From: Hartmannibacter diazotrophicus | GTDB taxonomy: Bacteria; Pseudomonadota; Alphaproteobacteria; Rhizobiales; Pleomorphomonadaceae | Assembly (NCBI RefSeq): GCF_900231165.1 | Contig: NZ_LT960614.1 | Location: forward strand, 3,218,501 to 3,282,500 | DNA length: 64,000 nt | Reading direction: 5' to 3' | In this document: positions 7,930 to 18,145 of the stretch, piece by piece | Position numbering within the stretch: the first letter of the stretch is position 1 | Layout: every line of letters starts with the position of its first letter | The notes under the pieces: model-generated | The model's input: the letters and a program-made list of their open reading frames with translations, nothing else | The model's database searches: none | Told to the model about the DNA's origin: nothing | Made by a program: the position numbers and the translations under genes

Positions 7930-8802
7930 GGTGGGACGGCTCCTGCACCGGCCGGCCTGATGGCGACCAGTCGCATAAATATGAAAGTGAACCTTATGGA
8001 TTGGAAAGCCGGTTTCGGCAAGGCCGGCAGCGCAGAGGTGCAATGCAACCTGGTCAATGCGTCAATCGACGTATTGAGGCACAAAGCCCTTTTGAATCCC
8101 AATGGCTTAATGGGTGCATCAGCGGCGTTCGCGCACCCCGTCTGGCACTCCCGGGTCGAAGGCCTGCTGATGCGAGCAGCCTACGAACAACCAGCGAGCC
8201 ATGTAAAGCACAATAACAACATATAAGCGCGCAAGCCGCGGAGCGGATCACAGTTCTTGGGATCGTTCCAGTATTTTTTGTTCGATCTCACCCAACCGAC
8301 TGACACAAAATAGTGATCGAAGGATCATCGGCCCGGCAATGAAGTAAAATGATTGAAACAATCGGCAAATTGAACTAGAGAAATTCGCACAATTGCAACA
8401 GGTAGGATGAATTGTATCAGGGCGGGGGCCGAATTCTCCAGGGACCGTCGATGCGCCGGAGCTGTCGGTCATTGCGGCAGTCGCCCGACGCGCGTAAACG
8501 GATATGTCATTGAATTGACAGAGTTATTTCGGACTCGGCCTGAAAATGCAGGAGAGAGAGAAAATGCGTTCATGATCATCACGCCGCTCCCCAAATTCCC
8601 CGCAGGCTGATGTAAGTACCATTCGCAAGCCAGCCACGAGATTCGCATACCATGGATTGTGATTCGCAGTGCTTGGGACAATGCCCGAAGGCGGACGCGC
8701 GATGCTGGTGTCCCGTTCGCAAAAGGCACTGAGATGGTGTTCAGGGCGCAGACAGCCGCCGAAGCGTACAGCCACGATCTGCATTTGACAGAAGGTTAAG
8801 CG
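7930..8802. other. 870-bp region without a convincing gene
   Basis: The stretch is less GC-rich than its surroundings, especially 8240-8540. Possible reading frames are short, lack recognisable motifs and have no good Shine-Dalgarno. It may be a decayed gene plus the promoters of the flanking Fsr transporter and histidine kinase. No tRNA or terminator was recognised. Confidence 0.5.
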
Positions 8803-9978
8803 ATGCCGACGCCCGAAAAGCAGCGCCACTATCTGGAAGACGAGCTTTATACGCTGATGCGGCAGGACGACCGCATCTTCCGCTTTCTCGAAATCAGCTC
8901 GCTGGACGGCATCTGGTACTCGGACCTGATCAACGAAGGCCACGAATGGATGAGCGACCGCTACAAGCAGTTGCTCGGCTATGGCGACGAGGACATCGAG
9001 TATTCGAGCGACTGGTGGATGGCGCGTATCCACCCCGACGATCTCATTCTCTCGCGCGAGAACCTGCGCCGCCACATCGAGGATCCGAACCACCCCTACG
9101 ATCAGGTCGTCCGCTACTTCCACAAGAATGGCTCGACGGTCTGGGTCCGGTGCCGCGGCATCGTGATCCGGGACGATGCCGGCAGGCCCACCCGCCTTCT
9201 CGGCGCCCATGTCGACGTCACCGACTTGCGGCGCGCGGAGGAACTGAGCGATGTCAACGCGGACCTGAAGAACAAGAACGAAGCCTTGCGCAGTTTCGCG
9301 AGCATCGTCGCCCACGACCTGCAGACACCCATGCGCCATGTCGGCATCTATGCCGGCCTGCTCAGGGAAGTTCTCGGCGACGGCATCGACGACACCGCGA
9401 AGGAATATGTCGAGGTGATCGAGCGCGGCGCCATTCAGATGCGGCGGATGGTGCAGAGCCTGCTCGACTTTTCACGCTTTGCCTACACGAACGTGAAGGC
9501 GGGCCCGGTGGAACTGGACAGCATCGTCGACGAGGTCAGGGACCTGCTCCGTTTCCAGATCGAGGAGGCACAGGGCGAGATCACGACCGACGGGTTGCCC
9601 GAGATCTATGCCGAACGGGCCCTGATCGTGCGGTTGATGCAGAATCTCCTGTCGAATGCCCTGAAATACCGCGGCGACAAGCCGGCCCGGGTGTACATCA
9701 CCTCCAAGGAAGTCAACCAGCAGTGCGCGATCGTCGTCTCCGACAACGGCATCGGCATCCCGACGGACTACAAGGAAGCCATTTTCGAGATTTTCCGGCG
9801 CCTACATCGCGATGAAAAGACCTACGAGGGTCTTGGCGTGGGTCTTGCCATCTGCCGCCAGATCGTCGAAAGCCACGGTGGACGCATCTGGCTCGAAGAC
9901 GACCAGCCGGAGGAAGGCGCCAGCTTTGCCTTCACCTTGCCGCGCAACGAGGTCGAATTCGTCCGCATGCGGCAGTAA
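8803..9978 (+). CDS. Soluble PAS-domain sensor histidine kinase (orphan)
   Basis: A 391-residue cytoplasmic kinase with no membrane segment. A PAS fold with PAC tail spans about residues 25-145 (GIWYSDLINEGHEWMSDRYKQ to LLGAHVDVTDL). A short coiled region leads to the H-box SIVAHDLQTPMRHVG, whose His is the phosphorylation site. The ATPase domain follows with the N-box LMQNLLSNALKYR, G1 SDNGIGIP and G2 GLGVGLAICRQIVESHGGRIW. The AHDLQTPMR form is typical of phytochrome-like kinases. AGAAGG precedes the ATG by 7 bases. No response regulator is adjacent, so its partner is unknown. Confidence 0.92.
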   Translation: MPTPEKQRHYLEDELYTLMRQDDRIFRFLEISSLDGIWYSDLINEGHEWMSDRYKQLLGYGDEDIEYSSDWWMARIHPDDLILSRENLRRHIEDPNHPYDQVVRYFHKNGSTVWVRCRGIVIRDDAGRPTRLLGAHVDVTDLRRAEELSDVNADLKNKNEALRSFASIVAHDLQTPMRHVGIYAGLLREVLGDGIDDTAKEYVEVIERGAIQMRRMVQSLLDFSRFAYTNVKAGPVELDSIVDEVRDLLRFQIEEAQGEITTDGLPEIYAERALIVRLMQNLLSNALKYRGDKPARVYITSKEVNQQCAIVVSDNGIGIPTDYKEAIFEIFRRLHRDEKTYEGLGVGLAICRQIVESHGGRIWLEDDQPEEGASFAFTLPRNEVEFVRMRQ

Positions 9979-10006
9979 TCGCCGGAAGCCTCCCGGCACT
10001 CCCCGA

Positions 10007-10885
<879 letters not shown>

Positions 10886-10960
10886 GTCCGCCGTTCCCGT
10901 CCCGGAGACCATCTCTCTCGCCGATCGAGACGATCGCCCGTAGTTGTCCTCACAAACGAA

Positions 10961-10990
10961 ATGCCCCGCGCCGAAGCCGGCACGGGGCAT
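10961..10990 (-). terminator. Hairpin terminator of the petABC operon
   Basis: An inverted repeat, ATGCCCCG...CGGGGCAT with an additional inner GCC/GGC pair, lies 27 bases after the cytochrome c1 stop. In the minus direction it is followed by a T-rich stretch (TTCGTTTGT). It separates petABC from mtnP. Confidence 0.75.
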
Positions 10991-11016
10991 CAAACTGCAT
11001 CACAGGAACCGCCTGC

Positions 11017-11898
11017 TCAATGGGCGTCGGCCCAGATGCGGCGCTTCGTCAGATAGAGCAGCACGGCGAAGATCGCGAGGAAGATCATCACCCGGAAGCC
11101 CATCTCCTTGCGCGCCACCAGATGCGGCTCGGCTGCCCACATCAGGAAGGCCGAGACGTCCTTGGAATACTGGTCGACCGTCTGCGGCGTGCCGTCCGTG
11201 TATTCCACCTGATCCGGCGCCAGCGGCGGCGGCATCTTCAGCGAAATGCCCGCGATGAAATGCGGATTGTAGTAGGTGCCTTCCGGCACTTCGACACCCG
11301 CGGGCGGATCCTCGTAGCCGGATAGCAGCGCATGGATATAATCCGGCCCCTGCTCCTGATACGGCAGAACCATGTCGAAGACGAACCACGGGAAGCCCCG
11401 TTCCACCGCGCGCGCCTTGGCGATCAGGGAAAGATCCGGAGGCACGGCGCCGCCCATGGCCGCGGCGGCCGCCACGTCGTTGGGAAACACCAGCGGGAAA
11501 TGGTCCGACGGCTTGGCCGGCCGCTGGAACATGTCGCCGTTTTCGTCCGGATCGGCGTTGGTGACCTCGTACTCGGAAGCGATCTGCTTCACCTGCTCCT
11601 CGGTGAAGCCGGGCCCCTCGTGCGATTCCAGCGTGCGGAAGGCAACACGTTCAAGACTGTGGCAGGCCGCGCAGACCTCCCGATAGACCTTGAAGCCGCG
11701 CTGCAACTGCGCCTGGTCGTACTTGCCGAAGACACCGGCGAAGCTCCAGTCCTGATACTCCGGATGCTTCAGCGGATAGTGGGCTGTGCCACCTTCGCCT
11801 TCCTCCGCGGCCAGGGCGCCACCGGCAAGCCCGAGCCCCATGACCGAGGCAAGGGCAAGGCGGATGAACGTCTTTTTCATCGTATGCTCTTTCATCAT
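11017..11898 (-). CDS. petC: Cytochrome c1 of the bc1 complex
   Basis: A 293-residue precursor. An N-terminal signal peptide (MKKTFIRLALASVMGLGLAGGALA) sends it across the membrane. The haem-binding motif CAACH binds haem c covalently, and the GISLKMPPPL region supplies the axial methionine. One C-terminal helix (MGFRVMIFLAIFAVLLYL) anchors it. It passes electrons from the Rieske protein to cytochrome c. The ATG at 11898 is chosen because GAGGAAGG precedes it; an ATG at 11880 gives the bare signal peptide. It starts 10 bases after the cytochrome b stop, so b and c1 are separate chains, not the fused FbcH precursor of Bradyrhizobium. Confidence 0.95.
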   Translation of the reverse strand: MMKEHTMKKTFIRLALASVMGLGLAGGALAAEEGEGGTAHYPLKHPEYQDWSFAGVFGKYDQAQLQRGFKVYREVCAACHSLERVAFRTLESHEGPGFTEEQVKQIASEYEVTNADPDENGDMFQRPAKPSDHFPLVFPNDVAAAAAMGGAVPPDLSLIAKARAVERGFPWFVFDMVLPYQEQGPDYIHALLSGYEDPPAGVEVPEGTYYNPHFIAGISLKMPPPLAPDQVEYTDGTPQTVDQYSKDVSAFLMWAAEPHLVARKEMGFRVMIFLAIFAVLLYLTKRRIWADAH

Positions 11899-11908
11899 CC
11901 GTCCTTCC

Positions 11909-13186
11909 TCAACCACGAGTCTCGGGGCTGGCCGCGGCTCCGGCGGGATGCCCTCCGCCGCCGCCGTGCTTGGCAAGAACATCATCGGCGATGGAAGCCG
12001 GTAGCGGCTTCGGCGTCTCGATGAAGCCGAGCAGCGGCAGGATCACGAGGAAGTGGACGAAATAGTAGGTCGTCAGGAGCTGACCCGCGATGATGTAGCC
12101 ACCTTCCGGCGGACGCGAGCCGATGTAACCGAGGCAAACCGCGTCGGCCACGAAGATCCAGAAGAAGATCTTGTAGAGCGGACGATAGGTGGCCGAGCGG
12201 ATCTTCGACGTGTCGAGCCAGGGCAGGAACACCAGCACCGCGATCGATGCGAACATCGCGATGACGCCGAACAGCTTGTCCGGGATGGCCCGAAGGATCG
12301 CGTAGAACGGCAGGAAGTACCATTCGGGCACGATGTGGGCCGGCGTCGAGAGCGGGTTGGCCATGTTGTAGTTGTCGGGATGGCCGAGGAAGTTCGGCTG
12401 ATAGAAGAGGAACCAGCCGAAGAAGAGGCAGAAGCAGACGATGCCGAACAGGTCCTTCACCGTCGCATAGGGCGTGAACGGCACCGTATCCTTGTCCGAC
12501 TTGATGTCGATGCCCGCCGGGTTGTTCTGCCCGACCACATGCAGCGCCCAGATATGCAGGACGACGACGCCAGCGATCATGAAGGGCAGCAGGTAGTGCA
12601 GCGAGAAGAAGCGGTTGAGCGTCGGATTGTCGACCGCAAAGCCGCCCCAGAGCCAGGTCACGATCGGCTCGCCGACGATCGGGAGCGCCGAGAAGAGGTT
12701 CGTGATCACGGTGGCGCCCCAGAAGCTCATCTGGCCCCAGGGAAGCACGTAGCCCATGAAGGCGGTCGCCATCATCAGGAGGAAGATCACGACGCCGAGG
12801 ATCCACAGCACCTCGCGCGGTTCCTTGTAGGAACCGTAGTAGAGGCCGCGGAAGATATGGATATAGACCGCGATGAAGAACATCGACGCGCCGTTGGCAT
12901 GCATGTAGCGCAGCAGCCAGCCGTAGTTGACGTCGCGCATGATGCCCTCGACCGACGAGAAGGCAAGGGTGACATGCGGCGTGTAGTGCATCGCCAGCAC
13001 GACGCCGGTCAGGATCTGCGCGACCAGCATGAAGGTCAGGATCGCGCCGAAGGTCCAGAAATAGTTGAGGTTGCGCGGCGTCGGATACGAGACACCCGTA
13101 TCGTGCATGAAGCTGATGATCGGAAGTCGCTTTTCCAGCCACTTCTCGATCCCCGTCTTCGGCTCATAGGTCGAATGACCGGACAT
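11909..13186 (-). CDS. petB: Cytochrome b of the bc1 complex
   Basis: A 425-residue, eight-helix membrane subunit that carries the two b haems and both quinone sites. Recognisable are the histidine helices ([34 protein letters not shown]), [20 protein letters not shown], the Qo-site motif [18 protein letters not shown] and the late helix [19 protein letters not shown]. The ATG at 13186 has GGGAG 7 bases before it; an earlier ATG-less extension is rejected. It lies between petA and petC with short gaps, as in other alphaproteobacterial fbc operons. Confidence 0.97.
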   Translation of the reverse strand: MSGHSTYEPKTGIEKWLEKRLPIISFMHDTGVSYPTPRNLNYFWTFGAILTFMLVAQILTGVVLAMHYTPHVTLAFSSVEGIMRDVNYGWLLRYMHANGASMFFIAVYIHIFRGLYYGSYKEPREVLWILGVVIFLLMMATAFMGYVLPWGQMSFWGATVITNLFSALPIVGEPIVTWLWGGFAVDNPTLNRFFSLHYLLPFMIAGVVVLHIWALHVVGQNNPAGIDIKSDKDTVPFTPYATVKDLFGIVCFCLFFGWFLFYQPNFLGHPDNYNMANPLSTPAHIVPEWYFLPFYAILRAIPDKLFGVIAMFASIAVLVFLPWLDTSKIRSATYRPLYKIFFWIFVADAVCLGYIGSRPPEGGYIIAGQLLTTYYFVHFLVILPLLGFIETPKPLPASIADDVLAKHGGGGGHPAGAAASPETRG

Positions 13187-13212
13187 GTTGAAACTCCCTC
13201 GCCCGTCTCGTC

Positions 13213-13776
13213 TCAACCGATCTTCAACTTCGTGTCGGACACGAAGGAATAGACCGGAATATGCAGGTTCTCAGGCGCCGGCCCCTTGCGGATGCGGCCG
13301 GCCGTATCGTAGTGCGACCCGTGGCAGGGGCAGAACCAGCCACCGAAATCGCCCTGCTGGCCAAGCGGGATGCAGCCGAGGTGGGTGCAGACACCGATCA
13401 TGACGAGGAGGTTCTCCTGTCCCGGCGCAGCGCGGTTCTCATCCGTCGCCTCGGAGCCATCGGGCAGGTTGGCGTTGCGCGCGTTGGTGTCGCGCAACTC
13501 GGCCAAGGGCACATCCTTGCCTTCCTCCACTTCCTTTTCCGTCCGGTTGCGGATGAAGACGGGCTTGCCGCGCCATTTGGCCGTGATCGACTGGCCGGCC
13601 TCGATGGCACTGATGTCGACCTCGATGGAGGCCAGCGCGAGCGTGGACGCATCAGGGTTCATCTGGTCGATAAAGGGCCAGATGGCACCGGCCGTCGCAA
13701 CAACGCCGACGGCTCCAGTGGCAATATAAAGAATATCCCGGCGGGTTGGTTCAGCCATGTCGCTGGTCGCAGCCAA
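13213..13776 (-). CDS. petA: Rieske iron-sulfur subunit of the bc1 complex
   Basis: A 187-residue Rieske protein. The N terminus has a twin-arginine-type anchor ([26 protein letters not shown]). The 2Fe-2S ligands lie in CTHLGC and CPCHGS. It carries electrons from ubiquinol at the Qo site to cytochrome c1. The most likely start is TTG at 13776, because AAGGAG sits 6 bases before it; a GTG at 13794 would place that ribosome site inside the gene, and an ATG at 13758 is the fallback. It is the first gene of petABC, with 26 bases to petB. Confidence 0.95.
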   Translation of the reverse strand: MAATSDMAEPTRRDILYIATGAVGVVATAGAIWPFIDQMNPDASTLALASIEVDISAIEAGQSITAKWRGKPVFIRNRTEKEVEEGKDVPLAELRDTNARNANLPDGSEATDENRAAPGQENLLVMIGVCTHLGCIPLGQQGDFGGWFCPCHGSHYDTAGRIRKGPAPENLHIPVYSFVSDTKLKIG

Positions 13777-14121
13777 GGTTGGCTCCTTTCGCACTCAATC
13801 CTCGCCCCGGACTGATCGTCGAGAACCACCGACGTCGGCCAAGGCCTCCCTGCCGCCGTTTTGTGAAACCGCAGCAACCCTCGTTCAGATCGTATTGGGA
13901 ACGGAGAAAGCTTAAGGCCTGACAGACCTTGTCCCCCCGCTGCCAGATGGGCGTTTTTCTTGCACCCTTTTGAGACTCTGTCCAGATCCGTGCAGGCTTC
14001 TCTCGAAAAGTCCCAAACAAATTTATGTCCGAGACCGGGGCATAGAACAATCGTCTATTCGGCACAATTCCGTCAAAATCCCAAGGTGGGCGAACAAATT
14101 GCCTGCCCTGGCGAAAAGCGC
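13777..14121. promoter_or_regulatory. Upstream region of petABC
   Basis: About 345 bases without a gene between the Rieske start and the end of the first ABC exporter. It must carry the petABC promoter (minus strand). I see no clear -35/-10 pair, regulator palindrome or terminator for the ABC gene. Confidence 0.4.
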
Positions 14122-16005
14122 CTATTCCGCGGCGTGAACGTCGACGGCCATGTCCGCACCCAGAAAACCGCCGGTCTGCCGGGCCCAGAGGCGCGCATAG
14201 AGCCCGCCGCTGCGCATCAGTTCGCCATGCGTGCCCGTTTCCACGATTCGACCTTTGTCCAGCACGACCAGCCGGTCCATGCGCGCGATGGTCGAAAGTC
14301 TATGCGCAATGGCGATAACAGTCTTGCCTTCCATCAGCACCGCAAGACTGTCCTGGATCGCCGCCTCGACCTCGGAATCGAGCGCCGACGTCGCCTCGTC
14401 GAGGACGAGGATCGGCGCGTTCTTGAGCAGGACCCGGGCAATGGCGATCCGCTGGCGTTGTCCGCCGGAGAGTTTCACGCCCCGCTCGCCCGTGTGGGCG
14501 TCATAGGCCTTGCGGCCGCGTGCATCGACAAGCCCCTGAATGAACCCGTCCGCCGAGGCGAGCCGTGCCGCCTCGATCATCTCCTCGTCGGTGGCCTCCG
14601 GCCGGCCGTATTTGATGTTGTCGCGGATCGAACGGTGGAGCAGCGAAGTGTCCTGCGTAACGACCGCGATCGCATCCCGCAGTGTATCCTGCCGCAGCGA
14701 GCGCACATCCTGGCCGTCGATGAGAACCGCCCCGCCCTCCACGTCGTGGAAGCGCAGGAGCAGGTTGACGAGCGTCGACTTGCCGGCCCCTGAAGGCCCG
14801 ACGAGGCCGATCTTCTCGCCCGGCCGGATGGTGAGGGCCACCTCCTCCACCGCGCCCGAACCGCGACCATAGTGGAAGCGCACGTGGTCGAAGCGAATCT
14901 CGCCAGCGGTCAGCGCCAGCGGCCTTGCGTCCGGCGCGTCGACCACCTGGTGCGGGACGACCAGCGTCTCCAGAGTGTTGTCGATCGTGCCGATTGCCTC
15001 GTAGAGATCGGAGAGGTTGCCCATCGTCATCTGAGACAGGGCATGGATGCGCGAGAGCATGGCGATGGCGCCGGCGATGGCGCCGGCCGAAATCTCGCCG
15101 CTCTGCCAGAACCAGATCGCCATCAGCGTGACGGCGGAAATCAACGCCCCGTTGATGATCCAGAGCGTTAGCGACATGCCCGTTGAGAGCCGGAACTGCT
15201 CGTAGGAACGCTCCAGCCCGTTCTGCATCGCGTCGAGGATATAGCCGTCGTCGCGTTCCTGGCCGGCGAAGAGCTTGACCGTCTGGTGATTGGTGTAGCT
15301 GTCGACGAGGCGGCCGTTGAAGATCGAGATGGCCTCGGCGAGGCGGCCGGCATTGTCCCGCTTCAGCGGTAGCGCGCGCCGGAGAAAGATGGCGTAGGCG
15401 CCAAGCCACAGGAAGATCGGCAGCACCAGCCAGGGATCGGCCGACGCCAGCATGACGCCGGTGCCGACGATATAGACCACCACGGACCAGATCTGGTCCG
15501 TGGTCATGCGCACGATGGTGCGGAAGGCATTGCCGGCCTGCCCGACCTTGGCGGCGATCCGGCCGGCGAAATCGTTCTGGAAATAGCCGACCGAGTGACG
15601 CGACACATAGGCATGCAGCCGCCAGCGAACGAGCGTGCCGACAGAAGCGCCGAAGGCCTGGTTGCGGAAGAGAAGCTGGACGAAACCGAGCACCGGTCGA
15701 CCGACAAGGAGCAGCGCGACATAACCGGCGATGTCCCAGAAGTGGGTCACGAAAAGTTCGGCCCTGTTGTCCGGCGTGGCAAGATCGACCAGCCGCCCGA
15801 CATACCAGAGAATGAACACCTCCAACGTGGACGCGACCGCCGAAAAGAAGGCCAGCCCCAGGATCACCGGCCAGATTTCCTTCATGATCGAGAGCGCGAA
15901 GGCGACAAATCCGGTTCCGGGGCGGATGGGCACCTGCCGCTCGGGAAGCCGGAAAGGATCGATCAGGGATTCGAAGACGCTGAAAATCTTGTGCATGTCG
16001 TTCAA
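14122..16005 (-). CDS. ABC exporter (fused membrane and ATPase domains), copy 1
   Basis: A 627-residue half-exporter. Residues about 40-330 hold six membrane helices (MsbA/LmrA-type fold). The ATPase domain follows with Walker A GPSGAGKST, signature LSGGQRQRIAIAR and Walker B ILVLDEATSALDSE. It would work as a dimer, perhaps with the close paralogue at 19544-21397: both have the same N-terminal lead (FESLIDPFR / FESIIDPFR), the same DFAGRIA segment, and nearly identical ATPase domains. The substrate is unknown. The ATG at 16005 or the in-frame ATG at 15996 could be the start. Confidence 0.9.
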   Translation of the reverse strand: MNDMHKIFSVFESLIDPFRLPERQVPIRPGTGFVAFALSIMKEIWPVILGLAFFSAVASTLEVFILWYVGRLVDLATPDNRAELFVTHFWDIAGYVALLLVGRPVLGFVQLLFRNQAFGASVGTLVRWRLHAYVSRHSVGYFQNDFAGRIAAKVGQAGNAFRTIVRMTTDQIWSVVVYIVGTGVMLASADPWLVLPIFLWLGAYAIFLRRALPLKRDNAGRLAEAISIFNGRLVDSYTNHQTVKLFAGQERDDGYILDAMQNGLERSYEQFRLSTGMSLTLWIINGALISAVTLMAIWFWQSGEISAGAIAGAIAMLSRIHALSQMTMGNLSDLYEAIGTIDNTLETLVVPHQVVDAPDARPLALTAGEIRFDHVRFHYGRGSGAVEEVALTIRPGEKIGLVGPSGAGKSTLVNLLLRFHDVEGGAVLIDGQDVRSLRQDTLRDAIAVVTQDTSLLHRSIRDNIKYGRPEATDEEMIEAARLASADGFIQGLVDARGRKAYDAHTGERGVKLSGGQRQRIAIARVLLKNAPILVLDEATSALDSEVEAAIQDSLAVLMEGKTVIAIAHRLSTIARMDRLVVLDKGRIVETGTHGELMRSGGLYARLWARQTGGFLGADMAVDVHAAE

Positions 16006-16179
16006 TTTAGCATCGAATTGGGCCGGGAACAGGGGAGCAAGGGGAATTGATCCCGGCGCCCGGAGGACCTATGCAGGCACAGGGATCACGGGCTTTGCTT
16101 CTTGGCCTCCGCAGCCGTCGACCCAAAACTGTGACAGAGAGAGCGAGGTCCCGGGTTGGATCGAGATCGCCATGCAGCC

Positions 16180-17190
16180 ATGGATCCCATCACGGACGAA
16201 ATTCCGGGTCTGGTCTGGGCCTATCGCTTCGACAGCGCGGGCCACTGCGCTCCGCTCAGCGGCACCTTCGGCGAGATAGCGATCCCGCCGAGCGGGTTCC
16301 TCTGGCTGCACCTGTCGGTCACCGATATCCGTCTGCCCGGGTTCCTGGAGCGGCTCGGCCTTCCCAAGTCGGTGACGACGACGCTGCTTCAGCGCGAACT
16401 GCGCTCCATGCTGTCGTCCGGCGAGGGCTATGTCTACGGCGTGCTGCCGGGCTTTGAGGCCGATTTTGAAAAGAGCGAGGAAGAGCCCGCGCCGATCGGC
16501 TATTTCCACCTCGCCGTCGGCAAGGGCATCGTCATCACCACGCGCATCCGCCCGCTGAGGTCCTTTTCCGCCATCCACGGGGCGATCAGGAACGGCATCG
16601 CGCTCGAGCGTCCCGCTTCCCTCTTCACCGCCGTCATGGACGCCTTCCACGCCGAAGCGGTCAAGATGGTGGCAAGCCTCACCGACGAGATCGACGACAT
16701 CGAGGACGGCGTCTTCGACGAGAAGGTCCACGACGAGCGCCAGCGCCTTGGCCGCATCCGCCGCCGCCTCGTCTCCGTCCATCGCAACCTGCGTTCGGCG
16801 ACAAGCCTTGCCGAAAGTCTCGACGACGACGCCATCGAAACACTGCCCGAGGGGATGGAGGCCGCCGCCAACCGGGTCGGCCAGCAACTGAACATCCTGG
16901 ACCTTGAGGTGACCTCGCTTCAGGACCGGGCAAGACTCGTGCAGGAAGAGATCACCACGCAGCTCTCCTGGGAAATGAACCGGCTGCTCTTCGTGCTCTC
17001 CGTCATTTCCGGTCTGCTGCTGCCGCCGACCCTCGTCACCGGCTTCTTCGGCATGAACACGCCGGGCTTGCCGTTCGTGAGCTTCGCCCACGGCACGCTC
17101 GTCGCTCTCCTGATCGCCATCGCCTCCGGCGCCTTCGTCGGCTGGCTGATGATCCGCGCCGGCATGCTGCATTTCGGCCGGCGGCGATAA
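16180..17190 (+). CDS. ZntB/CorA-family divalent cation transporter
   Basis: A 336-residue CorA-superfamily protein: a long cytoplasmic alpha/beta domain with a stalk helix, then two C-terminal helices (LLFVLSVISGLLLPPTLVTGFFGMN and LVALLIAIASGAFVGWLMI). The pore-mouth motif is GMNTPGLPF, and its GMNTPGxPF form is more like ZntB (zinc) than CorA (magnesium). The length matches E. coli ZntB (327 residues). The ATG at 16180 is chosen; an in-frame TTG at 16156 would add eight residues. It stands divergent from ABC exporter copy 1. Confidence 0.88.
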   Translation: MDPITDEIPGLVWAYRFDSAGHCAPLSGTFGEIAIPPSGFLWLHLSVTDIRLPGFLERLGLPKSVTTTLLQRELRSMLSSGEGYVYGVLPGFEADFEKSEEEPAPIGYFHLAVGKGIVITTRIRPLRSFSAIHGAIRNGIALERPASLFTAVMDAFHAEAVKMVASLTDEIDDIEDGVFDEKVHDERQRLGRIRRRLVSVHRNLRSATSLAESLDDDAIETLPEGMEAAANRVGQQLNILDLEVTSLQDRARLVQEEITTQLSWEMNRLLFVLSVISGLLLPPTLVTGFFGMNTPGLPFVSFAHGTLVALLIAIASGAFVGWLMIRAGMLHFGRRR

Positions 17191-17199
17191 GGCGACCGT

Positions 17200-18021
17200 C
17201 TACTGGCCGAGGCCGTTCTCCGCGATAAATTCCATCGAGCTTGGGATCTTCGCCGCGTCGCGCAATTCCAGAACAAGGCGTGGCTTTTGCGGCAGTTCGG
17301 CAATGGCCCTGAAGACCGCGTGCCAGCGGATTGTGCCCTCGCCGATCCCCCAGTGCCGGTCGGCATAGCCATCGGCATCCTGAAGATGGACGTGTTCGAG
17401 CAGAGCGCCGGCGTCCTTGACGAAATAGTCGACCGGCGCGGCGCCGTTGCTGCCATGCGCATAGTGGGCGTGGCCCGTATCGACGGAGAGCCTCACGGCG
17501 TCGGACTGAAAACTCTCGACGAGAAGACGCCGGCGTGAGGGATCGACATCGTCGATATTCTCGATGACGAGAGCAACGCCCAGGTCCTCGGCGCGCCGGA
17601 CCACGGCCTTCATCGTGTCGTGGGTCGCCTCCAGCACCGGGCTCCAGCTGTCCGCATAGTTGCCGGAGTTGTTGTAGTCCCAGGCGGTCAGGGGCGAATG
17701 CACCACCATATGGGTGCCCTTGATGTAGTCGCAGACATCGAGCCCCTGCATCAGGCGCCGTTCCACCAGCCGGCGCACATCGGGATCGAGCGAGTTGATG
17801 GTAAAGCCCCAGAACGGCCCGTGAATGCCGATGCGGCCCTTGTGCCCGTCGAGGAGCCGCTTGGCCTCGTCCGCGATCGGCGTCCAGTCGCCGTTCAGAA
17901 CTTCGGCCTTGTGAAAGCTCTGAAGCTCAAGATCGCGATCCTTCTCGAACAGCCAGTCGCGATACTCGGCTATGGTCTCGACGGGTAGGCAGGCGCCGAT
18001 GACGGGCAGCGTAACAGTCAT
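17200..18021 (-). CDS. Sugar isomerase/epimerase-like TIM-barrel protein
   Basis: A 273-residue protein of the xylose-isomerase-like / AP endonuclease 2 barrel superfamily. Metal-ligand-type residues are seen in IHGPFWGF, MVVHSPL, VIENIDDVDPS, SVDTGHAHYAHG and LEHVHLQDADG, followed by HWGIGEG and a late Glu in RLVLELRD. Members isomerise or epimerise sugars or handle inositol derivatives; the substrate here is unknown. It ends 9 bases from the convergent ZntB-like gene, and no sugar-catabolic neighbour narrows the role. Confidence 0.85.
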   Translation of the reverse strand: MTVTLPVIGACLPVETIAEYRDWLFEKDRDLELQSFHKAEVLNGDWTPIADEAKRLLDGHKGRIGIHGPFWGFTINSLDPDVRRLVERRLMQGLDVCDYIKGTHMVVHSPLTAWDYNNSGNYADSWSPVLEATHDTMKAVVRRAEDLGVALVIENIDDVDPSRRRLLVESFQSDAVRLSVDTGHAHYAHGSNGAAPVDYFVKDAGALLEHVHLQDADGYADRHWGIGEGTIRWHAVFRAIAELPQKPRLVLELRDAAKIPSSMEFIAENGLGQ

Positions 18022-18145
18022 GAGGAGGAAACCTTTTCAGGGAGATACGGAAGAGACTCGATCTTCCCCTGATAGCGCGCCCGTAAAACGGCTTTGTGAA
18101 AGCCGCCTCATTCCCATCGCCTCGAACCATTGCCCCAACCAGGGC

